Positions 1 to 9,092 of a stretch of 32,913 bases of DNA are shown one piece after another. The notes below the pieces were generated by a model, which saw nothing but the letters and a program-made list of their open reading frames with translations, was not told where the DNA came from and ran no database searches. Origin of the DNA: Rubrobacter sp. (lineage in GTDB: Bacteria; Actinomycetota; Rubrobacteria; Rubrobacterales; Rubrobacteraceae); contig JACCZN010000023.1 in the NCBI GenBank assembly GCA_013695915.1, forward strand, positions 1-32,913, given 5' to 3'. The position numbers were made by a program, and so were the translations under genes. How positions within the stretch are numbered: position 1 is the first letter of the stretch; every line of letters starts with the position of its first letter.

Positions 1-100
1 AGCCGATGCTTGCATGAGCTTTCGACACCACGAGAACGAGAGCGAGCAACACGGAGACAACGGCAAAAAGGAACAACCGCCTGACGACTATGACCTTCAC
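1..100 (-). CDS. N-terminus of a secreted protein (signal peptide VKVIVVRRLFLFAVVSVLLALVLVVSKAHASIG...), truncated by window edge
   Basis: Manual minus-strand translation from GTG at 100..98. RBS GGGAGG lies just upstream. Basic N-terminus, hydrophobic core and AHA-S cleavage-like site. Not in ORF track. Confidence 0.7.
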   Translation of the reverse strand, partial: MKVIVVRRLFLFAVVSVLLALVLVVSKAHASIG

Positions 101-307
101 ATTCCTCCCTTGCTGGACCTACACCCCCGGAAGCCAGACTCCCCGGCCTGTCTGCTGCGGTATCCGCCTCCGGCTCTCTGACGGATGCACCTCGATACCT
201 GCGAGGCTAGTAAGGTACCACACAGCGTGAGCTCCTGCACCCGGCCTACCAGAGCGGGCGGACGGTCTGACGGATCAAGCGCGGAATGGTCCCTGCGTAA
301 GCCCTGG

Positions 308-649
308 CTACTCCACCTCGAATCCACCGGGCATCTCCAGGGCCGCGAAGAGGTACGGGAACGTCTCCCGAGCCTCCCGCTCGGAGAAGAGGCCTATGTA
401 GCCCTCGTCCTCCACGACGGGCGCGAGCCACCGGGACCACCGGTCCTCCCCTTCCCACTCCTCCAGCCGGACCCTGTAACCCCCACGGAACCGGTAAAGG
501 GTCATGGACATACCCCGGTCATCCGAGCCCCTACCCACGGAGAGGTACGCGTAACCCTCCCCCTCCGGCTCCCGGAGGCGCGCCACGTTGCCGAGCGGCT
601 CGCCCTTCTCCGTCCAGGCTCCGAACTCTACCTCTCCACCGAATGACAT
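308..649 (-). CDS. Small hypothetical protein (MSFGGEVEFGAWTEKGEP...)
   Basis: Open frame. GGAGGG sits ~7 nt before ATG 649, better than the upstream ATG at 679. Confidence 0.6.
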   Translation of the reverse strand: MSFGGEVEFGAWTEKGEPLGNVARLREPEGEGYAYLSVGRGSDDRGMSMTLYRFRGGYRVRLEEWEGEDRWSRWLAPVVEDEGYIGLFSEREARETFPYLFAALEMPGGFEVE

Positions 650-800
650 CGGCCGCCCTCCACCATTCGCGGGCACCATCTCTCTCCGTCCCGAAGATAG
701 CCTCCGGAGTTCCCGTCCGCAACCGGGCGGACAACAGGGGCGTGCGACGGCACATAACTCTCTGTCTCGCCGGAGACTGCGGCCCGAGGTGGGTGCCCGC

Positions 801-1760
801 CTACGGGCCGTTGGCCGCCGGTACGCCGCCCAGCGGCTCTGCGGAGCGGACCGCGTCGAGGACGGCCTCCTGCATGGCGCGGGCTCCCCAGGCTCCGACG
901 ACGTCGGCGAAGGCCGTTACCTCGTCTCCTGCGGGTACGGAGGCCGCGAATACGGTGTCGCCGTCCACGGAGGTGTGCGCCGGGTAGACGGTCCGGGCGA
1001 GGCCGTCCTGGGCCATCCGGGAGATCCGGGTCACCCCGGGCTTGGTCAGGCGGGCGTTGGTCGCCACGAGCCCGAGGGTGGTGCTCTCTCCCCAACCGAA
1101 CCGGGCCATCGCGTCCATCATTAGCTCTAGGCTGTCTCCCGGCGTGCCGTCTTCGAGCCGGGGTCCGGCGAGTATCCTCCCGGTCTGCGGGTCGCGGACG
1201 TCCCCGAAGGCGTTGACGGCGGCGAGCGCCGCGACGACGGTGCCGCCCGGGAGCTGTACGGAGGCGCTCCCGAGACCGCCCTTCATGGCCCGCTCCATGC
1301 CCAATATCTTACCGACCGTCGCGCCGGTACCGACGCCGGCGGTGCCCCGGGGGAAGTCGTCGCTCTCGGCTGCGGCGGCGGCCCTGTAGCCCATGGCGGC
1401 GTCCGGGCGGGCGGCGGTAGAGCCGATGGCGAGGTCGTAGATGACAGCCGCCGGGACGAGCGGGATGCGGGCGGCGCGGGTGTCGTAGCCGACCCCGCGC
1501 TCTTCGAGGAGGTCGACGACCCCGCTCGCCGCTGCGAGCCCGAAGGCGCTCCCGCCGGTAAAGAGCAGGGCGTGGGTCTCCTCCACCCAGGCCACCGGGT
1601 CCAGGAGGTCCGTCTCCCGGGTGCCGGGCGCCGAGCCCCGCACGTCCACGCCCACGACGGCCGGGGAGTCGAAGAGGACGGCGGTGCAGCCCGTGATCCC
1701 CTCCCCGTCCGCCGCGTGTCCGACCCGCACCCCCGGCACGTCGCAGATGTTACCCGGCAT
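801..1760 (-). CDS. P1 family peptidase (S58, DmpA/aminopeptidase-like)
   Basis: Family-like segments: VPGVRVGHA, GGSAFGLAAASGV, GVGTGATVGK, LVATNARLTK, ARTVYPAHTSVDGDTVFA. Confidence 0.88.
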   Translation of the reverse strand: MPGNICDVPGVRVGHAADGEGITGCTAVLFDSPAVVGVDVRGSAPGTRETDLLDPVAWVEETHALLFTGGSAFGLAAASGVVDLLEERGVGYDTRAARIPLVPAAVIYDLAIGSTAARPDAAMGYRAAAAAESDDFPRGTAGVGTGATVGKILGMERAMKGGLGSASVQLPGGTVVAALAAVNAFGDVRDPQTGRILAGPRLEDGTPGDSLELMMDAMARFGWGESTTLGLVATNARLTKPGVTRISRMAQDGLARTVYPAHTSVDGDTVFAASVPAGDEVTAFADVVGAWGARAMQEAVLDAVRSAEPLGGVPAANGP

Positions 1761-1846
1761 CTCGCACAGCTCCCTCTATCAAGAGGACCTCCTCCCTCGC
1801 CGACCCGATGTAGTTTACGCCACCACCGTCCCGACGGCCCGGCCTC

Positions 1847-2998
1847 TCACGCGGGCCGCCGGGCGTGGTCCAGGGAGACGAGCACGAGGGCGGCGAGCAT
1901 CAGGGCTCCGGAGAGGAGAAAGGCCGCGGAGAACCCCATCCCTCCAACGACGAAGCCGAAGGCGAAGGCGCCGAGCCCGATGCCGCCGTCGAAGGCCACG
2001 TTCCACAGCGTGCTGCCGAGCCCGTACTCCCCCTTGGAGACCCGGGACATCACGAGGATCAGGGTCGCGCTCTGGAGCACGCCGAACCCGCCGCCGAAGA
2101 GCAGACCTCCCAGGAGCAGGTACGCCCCGCCGACCGAGAGAGCGGTCATACCCAGCGCCGCCGAGAGGAGGGCCGGTACCAGGAGCCGGTGCGGGCCGTT
2201 GCGGTCGCTGAACCGCCCCGCCCAGAACCGCCCCAGGGTGCTCGCCAACCCGTAGGAGAGGAGGGCCGTGGTGGCGGAGAACAGCCCCGAGCCGGGCTCC
2301 GCCAGCGGGAGGAACGTAACGAAGACCCCGGCCGCCAGCGTGCAGGAAGCGAAGATCAGGAAGACCCGCAGGAGCGGCCCGCGCCCGAGGCCGGAGAGGA
2401 AACCCCCGCTCCTCTCCTCCTGGCGGTCGGGTGCCGGGTCCCGGATGGCGAGCGCGAAGAGGAAGCCGAAGAGGGGCGCCGCGCCGCCGATAGCGAAGAC
2501 CGGCACGAAGCCCGCGCGCTCGACCATCCAGACCCCGAGGGCGCTGCCGAAGACCGCCGGGAGCGTCAGCGCCACCCCGAGCCACCCGAGCGCTTCGCCG
2601 CGCCGCTCCGGGGGAGCGAACTCCACGACCAGGGCCGCGAGCACCACGATGGCGACCCCGAACCCCGCCCCCCGGAAGAGCGTGACGGCCAGGATGGACG
2701 GCACCTCCGTAGCGAGCAGGTAGACGAAAGCCGGGAGCCCCAGGAAGAGCGTTCCGGCGGCCAGTATCGCCCGGTAGCCGAAGCGGACGAGCATCCGGGG
2801 CATCTGGACCTGCGCCAGCACCGTCGCGAGCATGAAGACCGCCGTAGCCAGCCCCGCGCCCGTGCTACCTCCCCCGGCCCGCTCCGTGTAGAGCGGCACC
2901 ACGGAGAGGAGGAGGTAGAAGCCGATCATGGTGAAGAACGCCGAGACGACGAGTAGCGAGATCTCGCGCCGCGGCAGAGCTTGCTCTTCGGGGTCCAC
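1847..2998 (-). CDS. MFS transporter
   Basis: Multiple hydrophobic segments in MFS arrangement. GTG start with GGAGGAGG upstream. Confidence 0.85.
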   Translation of the reverse strand: MDPEEQALPRREISLLVVSAFFTMIGFYLLLSVVPLYTERAGGGSTGAGLATAVFMLATVLAQVQMPRMLVRFGYRAILAAGTLFLGLPAFVYLLATEVPSILAVTLFRGAGFGVAIVVLAALVVEFAPPERRGEALGWLGVALTLPAVFGSALGVWMVERAGFVPVFAIGGAAPLFGFLFALAIRDPAPDRQEERSGGFLSGLGRGPLLRVFLIFASCTLAAGVFVTFLPLAEPGSGLFSATTALLSYGLASTLGRFWAGRFSDRNGPHRLLVPALLSAALGMTALSVGGAYLLLGGLLFGGGFGVLQSATLILVMSRVSKGEYGLGSTLWNVAFDGGIGLGAFAFGFVVGGMGFSAAFLLSGALMLAALVLVSLDHARRPA

Positions 2999-3052
2999 CG
3001 CTACCTCCTCCCAGGAGACCCTGCGTCTTACGGTCCCCGCAACTCTCCGGGC

Positions 3053-4141
3053 CTAGCCTCCCGAACGCCCCGAAACCACGGGGAGTATACGCCGCCGGGA
3101 CCGGGAGATCGCGCCCTCCAGCACCGCCTCCGGCGCGACGTTGTACGTCAGGGCCGCGCGAGCCTCACCCACCCCGCTTGCCGCCCCGGCCCAGTCGGCG
3201 CCCGGATAATCCGCCACCAGGCGCCGCATCCGGTCGAGCCGGTCCACGTTCGCCGCGAGCTCCGGCGCCCCCGCGGCGACGGCCGCGCAGTCCCGGTACA
3301 GGAGCGCCAGTAGCTCGAGCGCCTCCCGCACCGCACCGTCCCGGGCGGCCCGGTTGGCGCGTTTGGCCCCATCTTTCGCCCTCCGGTCGGGCTCCTCGAA
3401 GCCCTCCAGGTACTCCTTCTCCCGGGCGGCCCCGACGCTCTCCGCCCGCGCCACTACCTGCGAGACGGCCCCGTAGCGGTCCTCGAAGTCCCCGGAGAGC
3501 CCGAGCCCAGCCTCCAGCACCGCCTCCCGGAGGCCCCGCAGCTCCGCGTCCCCGGAGTAGCGCAGCGCCAGCCCCACGCTCCCCCGCCCGAGAGAGGCCG
3601 CGAGCCGGGCCTCCTCCTCCGGCACGCCGCGCCCCCGGAGGAAGGAGGCGACCTCCCCCTCCGGCACCGGGTTGAACCGCACCGTCCGGGACCGGGAGAC
3701 GACGGTCGGCAAGACGCCCTCTTCGGAGAGGGCGAGCAGCACGAAGACCGCCTCGCCCTCGGGTGACTCCAGGGTCTTGAGCAGGGCGTTCGCCGCCTGC
3801 ACGTTCAGGGTATCCGCCTCCAGGACAAACAAGCGGCGCGCGCCCTCGAACGGCCGCCCGGAGGCCAGCCGCACGAGTTCCCGCACCTGCCCGATGGTCG
3901 TGAACGCCCCTTCGGGCTCGATCTCCGAGAGGTCCGGGTGAAGCCCGCGGAGCGCCCGGTCCTCCGCGGCGGGGTCACCACCGGAGACCAGCACCGAACC
4001 GAACCTGCGGGCCACCGTCCTCTTGCCGAGCCCTGGCGGGCCGTGGAACAGGTAGGCGTGCGCCACCTCCCCGCGCTCGAGGTCCCTCTCCAGGGACCGC
4101 AGGACCGTCTCGTTGCCCAGTATGCCGCTAAAGGTATCCGT
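3053..4141 (-). CDS. holB: DNA polymerase III delta' subunit
   Basis: AHAYLFHGPPGLGKRTVA P-loop, NALLKTLESPEGEAVFVLLA, SRSRTVRFNP. The track starts at GTG 4066, but conserved N-terminus (FSGILGNETVLRSLERDLERGEVAHAYLF) extends to an ACG at 4141 with an SD. Confidence 0.88.
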   Translation of the reverse strand, partial: TDTFSGILGNETVLRSLERDLERGEVAHAYLFHGPPGLGKRTVARRFGSVLVSGGDPAAEDRALRGLHPDLSEIEPEGAFTTIGQVRELVRLASGRPFEGARRLFVLEADTLNVQAANALLKTLESPEGEAVFVLLALSEEGVLPTVVSRSRTVRFNPVPEGEVASFLRGRGVPEEEARLAASLGRGSVGLALRYSGDAELRGLREAVLEAGLGLSGDFEDRYGAVSQVVARAESVGAAREKEYLEGFEEPDRRAKDGAKRANRAARDGAVREALELLALLYRDCAAVAAGAPELAANVDRLDRMRRLVADYPGADWAGAASGVGEARAALTYNVAPEAVLEGAISRSRRRILPVVSGRSGG

Positions 4142-4176
4142 AGCTCTCCTCCGTCGTGTCTCTCTACGCCCGGAAA

Positions 4177-4893
4177 CTAAACGGTTCCGCCCGGAGCAGC
4201 CCGGTGAAGGGAGAGTATCTCCTGGCGCACCTCCTGAGCAAGCTCCTCCGGCGGGCGGCGGGCGTCGAGCGCCCGGATGCGGCCGGGCTCCCCCAGCACC
4301 AGCTCCTCGAATCCCTCCTCGACGCGGCGCGCGAAGTCGTCCCCCGCGCTCTCCAGGCGGTCGAGAGGCGTACCGGCTTCCCGGCCCCGGAGGGCCCGCT
4401 CCTCCGCACCGAGACGCAGGTAGAAGGTCCTGTCGGGTACGGCCCCTGCAGCGGCCCGCCCGTTCAGCGACCGTACCTCCTCCATGCCGAGCCCCCGGCC
4501 CGCCCCCTGGTAGGCGAGGCTGGAGTGCAGGTAGCGCTCGCAGAGCACGCTCTGCCCGGCCTCCAGGCGCGGCAGTATCTCCCGCCGCACGTGGTCCGCC
4601 CGGGCCGCCGCGTAGAGGTACGCCTCCGTCCAGGGCTCCATCTCGAGCCCCGGGTCGAGCAGCACCCCCCGGATGCGCTCCGCGGCCGGGGTGCCACCTG
4701 GCTCCCGCGTAAAGTACAGCCCCGGCAGACCGCTCTCGGGGCCGGCGAAGATGCTCTTCAGATGCCGCACCAGGGTACTCTTGCCGGAGAAGTCTACGCC
4801 CTCGACCGTAACGAAGACGCCCCTGCCGGGGCCCCCGATCGAGGTCTCCCCCCCCCGAGCCAGGGGACTAGGCCGCCATCCGGCGGCCGGCAT
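4177..4893 (-). CDS. tmk: Thymidylate kinase
   Basis: VFVTVEGVDFSGKSTL P-loop, TREPGGT, CERYLHSSLAYQG. Adjacent to holB. Confidence 0.92.
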   Translation of the reverse strand: MPAAGWRPSPLARGGETSIGGPGRGVFVTVEGVDFSGKSTLVRHLKSIFAGPESGLPGLYFTREPGGTPAAERIRGVLLDPGLEMEPWTEAYLYAAARADHVRREILPRLEAGQSVLCERYLHSSLAYQGAGRGLGMEEVRSLNGRAAAGAVPDRTFYLRLGAEERALRGREAGTPLDRLESAGDDFARRVEEGFEELVLGEPGRIRALDARRPPEELAQEVRQEILSLHRAAPGGTV

Positions 4894-5650
4894 GACGCTC
4901 GGCAGCGGCCACGTGGGCCTCGAAGAGGCTCCGGTGCGCCGCCCCGTCCCGCGCGGGGCCGCGCATGGCCTCCGCGTGCCACTGGACGCCGAGGAGCCAC
5001 CGCTCCGAGGAGAGCTCCCGGGCCTCTACCGCCTCGACGACGCCGTCCCCGGCCCGGGCGGTGGCCGTGAGGCCCGGGGCGAGGTCCTTTATGGCCTGGT
5101 GGTGGTAGGAGTTCACCTTTATACGGGCGTGGCCCGTGATCTCCCCGACCGTAGACCCCGGGACGAACTCTACCTCGTGCTTGGGGACCCACTTCGGCGT
5201 GGTCTGGCGGTGGTCCAGCAGCTCACCCTCGGCCTGCGAGGGCAGGTCCTGGTAGAGCGTCCCGCCGAGGGCCACGTTGATGAGCTGCAGCCCCCGGCAG
5301 ATACCGAAGACCGGCATCCCGCGGCGCAGGGCGTGCTCCAGCAGCACCGTCTCGAACGCGTCCCGCTCGGACAGGGTAGCGTCGAGCCCGGGCAGAGGCT
5401 CCTCCCCGTAGTAACCCGGGTGCAGGTCGCTCCCGCCGCTGAGCAGCAGGCCGTCCAGCCCAGACAGCATCGCGCCCGCCGCCGCCTCGGGATCTCCGGC
5501 TACGGGCGGCAGCACGACGGGTATACCGCCAGCCTGCTCCACCCCGCTCACGTAGTCGAGGTCCGCCCGCACGAATGTCCCCAGGGGCCGCGTGGCAGTG
5601 GACTCCGTATCCTCCTTGAGGGTGGCCGTTACGCCTATTACCGGGGCCAA
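4868..5650 (-). CDS. Class I glutamine amidotransferase-like, gamma-glutamyl-GABA hydrolase (PuuD) family
   Basis: IGVTATL start, LLLSGGSDLHPGYYGEEP, FGICRGLQLINVALGGTLYQDL, VNSYHHQAIKDLAPGL, GVQWHAE. Confidence 0.88.
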   Translation of the reverse strand: MAPVIGVTATLKEDTESTATRPLGTFVRADLDYVSGVEQAGGIPVVLPPVAGDPEAAAGAMLSGLDGLLLSGGSDLHPGYYGEEPLPGLDATLSERDAFETVLLEHALRRGMPVFGICRGLQLINVALGGTLYQDLPSQAEGELLDHRQTTPKWVPKHEVEFVPGSTVGEITGHARIKVNSYHHQAIKDLAPGLTATARAGDGVVEAVEARELSSERWLLGVQWHAEAMRGPARDGAAHRSLFEAHVAAAERHAGRRMAA

Positions 5651-5677
5651 AAAGATCTATCTCCTAGGTGCTTTCGG

Positions 5678-5706
5678 AACATAGTTACAGGGCGGCAGCG
5701 TAACAA
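5678..5706 (-). promoter_or_regulatory. Candidate sigma70-type promoter for the PuuD-like gene (TTGTTA-N17-TATGTT)
   Basis: Minus strand: TTGTTA (5706..5701), 17-nt spacer, TATGTT (5683..5678), upstream of start 5650. Confidence 0.4.
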
Positions 5707-5770
5707 ACAACCGCGACCGTTGCCAGGACCAGGAAATATCCGCTGGCCCGGACGGGCGGCGAGGTGCGGC

Positions 5771-5790
5771 GCCGCGGGTGCTCCCGCGGC
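5771..5790 (-). terminator. GC hairpin GCCGCGGG-TGCT-CCCGCGGC just after topA stop, candidate terminator
   Basis: Perfect 8-bp stem, 4-nt loop, 22 nt past topA stop. No U tract. Confidence 0.35.
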
Positions 5791-5812
5791 GGGGGGAGGC
5801 CCAGCCGGTCCT

Positions 5813-8011
5813 CTACGTGGTGGACCTCTCCAGCTTCTTCCCGGAGCCCTCCTCCGGCTGCTGCCCGTTCGGGCTCTCGCCGCCCGCGGTCCCGCCTCCG
5901 GCGGTCGTGGCCTCCGATGTCGCCTCTCCTTCCGCTGTCGAGCCGTCGGCCTCTTTGGCCTTTGCGGCCTTCTTCGCTTCGGCGGCCTCGCGTTCGGCCT
6001 GCTTCTTGGGGCAGCTCATATCGATGCAGGTGATCCAGGGCCGACGCCCGCCGACGACCTTTATCTCCGGCGCGCCGCAGCCCTCGCAGAGGGTGCCGAG
6101 CGGTATGATCTCACCCCGCGGCGGCAGCGAGTAGGTCTGGTCGCACTCGGGATATCCCTCGCAGCCCGCGAAGCGCTTGCCGCTCTTCTTGGCCCGCCGG
6201 ACGGTGAGGTTCTTTCCGCACTTCTTGCAGGGCCCGAGCACGGAGTCCTCCCGGATGCCCGCACGCACGATGTCGGCGAACTCGTCCTGGGAGTTCTCCA
6301 GGTGCTCGTAGACGCGCCGCAGCACGTCCCGCGACTCGTCGACCACGGACTCCTTGCCGACCTCGCCCTCGGAGATGGAGTCCATGCTGCTCTCCAGCTC
6401 CGCGGTCATCTCGTGGGTGGCTATCTCGGAGGCGAAGTCCCCGAGGGCCTGCGCGACCGCGATGCCGGTCTCCGTCGGGATGAGCGGGTCGCCGTGGACG
6501 TAGCCCCGGTCGTAGAGGTTCTGGATGATGCCGGGACGCGTGGCCTTGGTGCCGAGCCCGAGGTCCTCCATTATCTGTATCAGACGTCCCTGACCGTACC
6601 GGCCCGGCGGCTGGGTCTCCTTGCCGGTGACCCCGGTTTCAAGCACCCGGACCTCCTGCCCCTCCTCGAGGCGGGGCAGCTCCTCGTCGGAGCGGCGGCT
6701 GTAGGGGTAGACCCCGAGCCAGCCCTCCTCCGTGACGACCGTGCCGCCGGTCGTCAGCGTCTCGCCGCCGGAGCCGAAGCGCAGCGTGGTGCGCAGCGTC
6801 TTTGCCGGGTCCGACAGGGTGGCGAGGAAACGCCGCACGACGAGCTGGTAGACCTTCCACTGGTCGTCCCGGAGCGCCGACTTCGGGGCGTAGCCGGTTG
6901 GGTAGATCGGGGGGTGGTCCGTGGTCTCCTTCTTACCCCGCGTCGGCGAGAGCTTCTCCCGGCCGAGCAACTCCTGCGCGTACTCCCCCGCGCCCTCGAC
7001 CTTCGTCAGGTTCCCTATCGTCTCCCGCAGATCGAGAGATTTCGGGTAGACGGCGTTGTCCGTCCGGGGGTAGGAGATGTAGCCCTCGGTGTACAGGTCC
7101 TCGGCGATGCGGGCCGCCCTGGACGGGCTCAGGCCGAGGTTCGCAGCCGCCGAGAGAAAGACCGTGGTGGAGAACGGTGTGGGCGGCTGGCGCGTGGCGG
7201 ACTTCTGCCTGACCTCCGCAACCCGCGCGGTGTCGGCGAGGTTGCCGTGAGCCGTCCGCGCTGCGGCCTCGTCCCAGAAGCGCTCCGTCTCGTGGCGGAC
7301 GGGGAAGGGCCCGGAGCCGTTCTGCAGGGTGGCATCGAGCTCCCAGTAAGGCTCGGGCACAAAGGCCCGGCGCTCCCGTTCGCGCTCGGCTATAAGCGCG
7401 AGGGTCGGGGACTGCACCCGGCCAACCGAGAGGAAGGCGCTCCCGTAGCGTTTGGTAGCGCGGGAGACCCAGCGGGTAAGGGTCGCGCCCCAGATCAGGT
7501 CTATATCCTGCCGCGCCTCCCCGGCGGCGGCGAGCTCCCGGGAGACCTCGACGAGCTCGTTGAAGGCCCGCTCGACCTCCCCCTTAGTGAGGGCGGAGAA
7601 GCGGGAACGCTCCACGTGGTCCACGAGCGCCGGGTTGGCCTCGAAGACCACGTCGAGAGCCTCGACGCCTATGAGCTCTCCCTCGCGGTCGAAGTCCGTG
7701 GCGACGATGACCCGGTCGGCCTTCTTTGCCAGGGCGCGGATGGCCTCGGCGACGCCCTTCTCGGAGACGGTCTTCTGGATCTCGGCGTCTATCAGGGCAG
7801 AGGGCTCGACCTTCTGCCAGTTGGAGTACTCCTCCGGGTACTCCAGGTTCATCACGTGTCCCTTGAGCCCCAAGGAGATGCACTCCTCACCGTTCCAGGT
7901 AAAGGTGTGGTGCGGGATGCTCCGGTGCTTGCCGTCCTTTACCGGACCGTCGGCGAGGAACTGGGAGATCTTCTTTGCGGCATTCGCTTTTTCAGAGATT
8001 ATCAATCGCAT
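5813..8011 (-). CDS. topA: Type IA DNA topoisomerase, archaeal topA-like, two C-terminal CxxC zinc modules and low-complexity tail
   Basis: MRLIISEKANAAKKISQFL, ATDFDREGELIG, SVGRVQSPTLALI, EGYISYPRTDNAVYP (catalytic Tyr), CKKCGKNL...CEGYPEC, CEGCG...CIDMSCP. Confidence 0.93.
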   Translation of the reverse strand: MRLIISEKANAAKKISQFLADGPVKDGKHRSIPHHTFTWNGEECISLGLKGHVMNLEYPEEYSNWQKVEPSALIDAEIQKTVSEKGVAEAIRALAKKADRVIVATDFDREGELIGVEALDVVFEANPALVDHVERSRFSALTKGEVERAFNELVEVSRELAAAGEARQDIDLIWGATLTRWVSRATKRYGSAFLSVGRVQSPTLALIAERERERRAFVPEPYWELDATLQNGSGPFPVRHETERFWDEAAARTAHGNLADTARVAEVRQKSATRQPPTPFSTTVFLSAAANLGLSPSRAARIAEDLYTEGYISYPRTDNAVYPKSLDLRETIGNLTKVEGAGEYAQELLGREKLSPTRGKKETTDHPPIYPTGYAPKSALRDDQWKVYQLVVRRFLATLSDPAKTLRTTLRFGSGGETLTTGGTVVTEEGWLGVYPYSRRSDEELPRLEEGQEVRVLETGVTGKETQPPGRYGQGRLIQIMEDLGLGTKATRPGIIQNLYDRGYVHGDPLIPTETGIAVAQALGDFASEIATHEMTAELESSMDSISEGEVGKESVVDESRDVLRRVYEHLENSQDEFADIVRAGIREDSVLGPCKKCGKNLTVRRAKKSGKRFAGCEGYPECDQTYSLPPRGEIIPLGTLCEGCGAPEIKVVGGRRPWITCIDMSCPKKQAEREAAEAKKAAKAKEADGSTAEGEATSEATTAGGGTAGGESPNGQQPEEGSGKKLERSTT

Positions 8012-8089
8012 ATTATTTTCCGTTATAACACAGCCTCTATTGCTAAATCCTGCGGTGTGGAGATGGGTAGACGGTGAGACCCCATTATA

Positions 8090-9085
8090 CTATCCCTCCG
8101 GGTTGGGCGAGCCAACCGCCACCTCTGCTTCCTCCTCTGGGGCTGCGGGCTCTCCTATGAGCCGCCGTACCAGGAGGAGGCCACCGATGCCGAGCAGGGC
8201 CGCGAACCACAGGGTAGCAAGGCGAATCACCAGCGTCAGCGCCACCGCCGGACCGCCCGCGAGCCCGGCCAGGGTCCCGAACATGCCCGCGAGCCCGGCC
8301 TCCGCCACCCCGAGCCCTCCCGGCGTGAAGCTCAGGGCTCCCGCCAGAGAGCTTACCGCGAAGATAAACGTCGCCATCAGGAACGGGACCTCCGCCCCTA
8401 TCGCCAGCACACAGAGGTAGACCGCGACTATCTCGAGGCCCCAGCACACAAAGGAGAGCGAGGTCCCCACGGCGAGCGGCCGGACGGCCAGGAGCTCGTT
8501 CGAGGCCCCGTGAAAAGCGCCGAGGTGCGGTGCCAGCCGGTGGAGCACGGGCAGCCTGTAGAGGGCCCGCTCGGCGAGGAGCGAGAGCCTCTTGGAGCGC
8601 AGCACGGCGATACCGGCGACCAGCATCGCGAGGAAGAGCCCCAGCACCCCCAGGCCGAACCGGAAAGCAAGGGCCCCGATCAAGCCCCAGACGAGCATGC
8701 CGGTGCCGTCCGTGACGCGCTCGGCGAAGACCGCCGGGGCCGAGCGGGCGACCGGCGTACCGGAGACCTGCCGGACGAAGAGGCTCTTGAGGACCTCCCC
8801 GAGCTTGCCGGGCGAGATGGCCATGGAGAGGCCCGCGGTAAAGATAACGGCGTTCAGCCTCGCGGGCAGCGGGATGCGCAAGACCCGCAGGTAATACGTC
8901 CAGCGCACGTAGCGCCCGACGTAGGAGAGCCCGACGAGGCCCAGTATCGCGGGTACCAGCGACCACCGGAAGTCCCCGAGCGCCAGCCGGAGGTCGTCGA
9001 AGCCCGAGAGGACGGCGAGCACCAGGTAGACCGCCACACCGAGCCCGACGGCGAGCACCAGGTTCCTCTTCAGGCGGGCGAGCAC
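8090..9085 (-). CDS. Lysylphosphatidylglycerol synthase TM region / UPF0104 family membrane protein
   Basis: Polytopic membrane protein with YVGRYVRWTYYLR, ISPGKLGEVLKSLFV, FTPGGLGVAEAG. Confidence 0.85.
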   Translation of the reverse strand: MLARLKRNLVLAVGLGVAVYLVLAVLSGFDDLRLALGDFRWSLVPAILGLVGLSYVGRYVRWTYYLRVLRIPLPARLNAVIFTAGLSMAISPGKLGEVLKSLFVRQVSGTPVARSAPAVFAERVTDGTGMLVWGLIGALAFRFGLGVLGLFLAMLVAGIAVLRSKRLSLLAERALYRLPVLHRLAPHLGAFHGASNELLAVRPLAVGTSLSFVCWGLEIVAVYLCVLAIGAEVPFLMATFIFAVSSLAGALSFTPGGLGVAEAGLAGMFGTLAGLAGGPAVALTLVIRLATLWFAALLGIGGLLLVRRLIGEPAAPEEEAEVAVGSPNPEG

Positions 9086-9092
9086 TCCCGCC

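Noticed and set aside
4673-8077. 1134-aa plus-strand ORF
   Set aside because: Antisense to tmk, the PuuD-like gene and topA. Its translation is low-complexity and shows no motifs. Long antisense frames are expected in GC-rich DNA.
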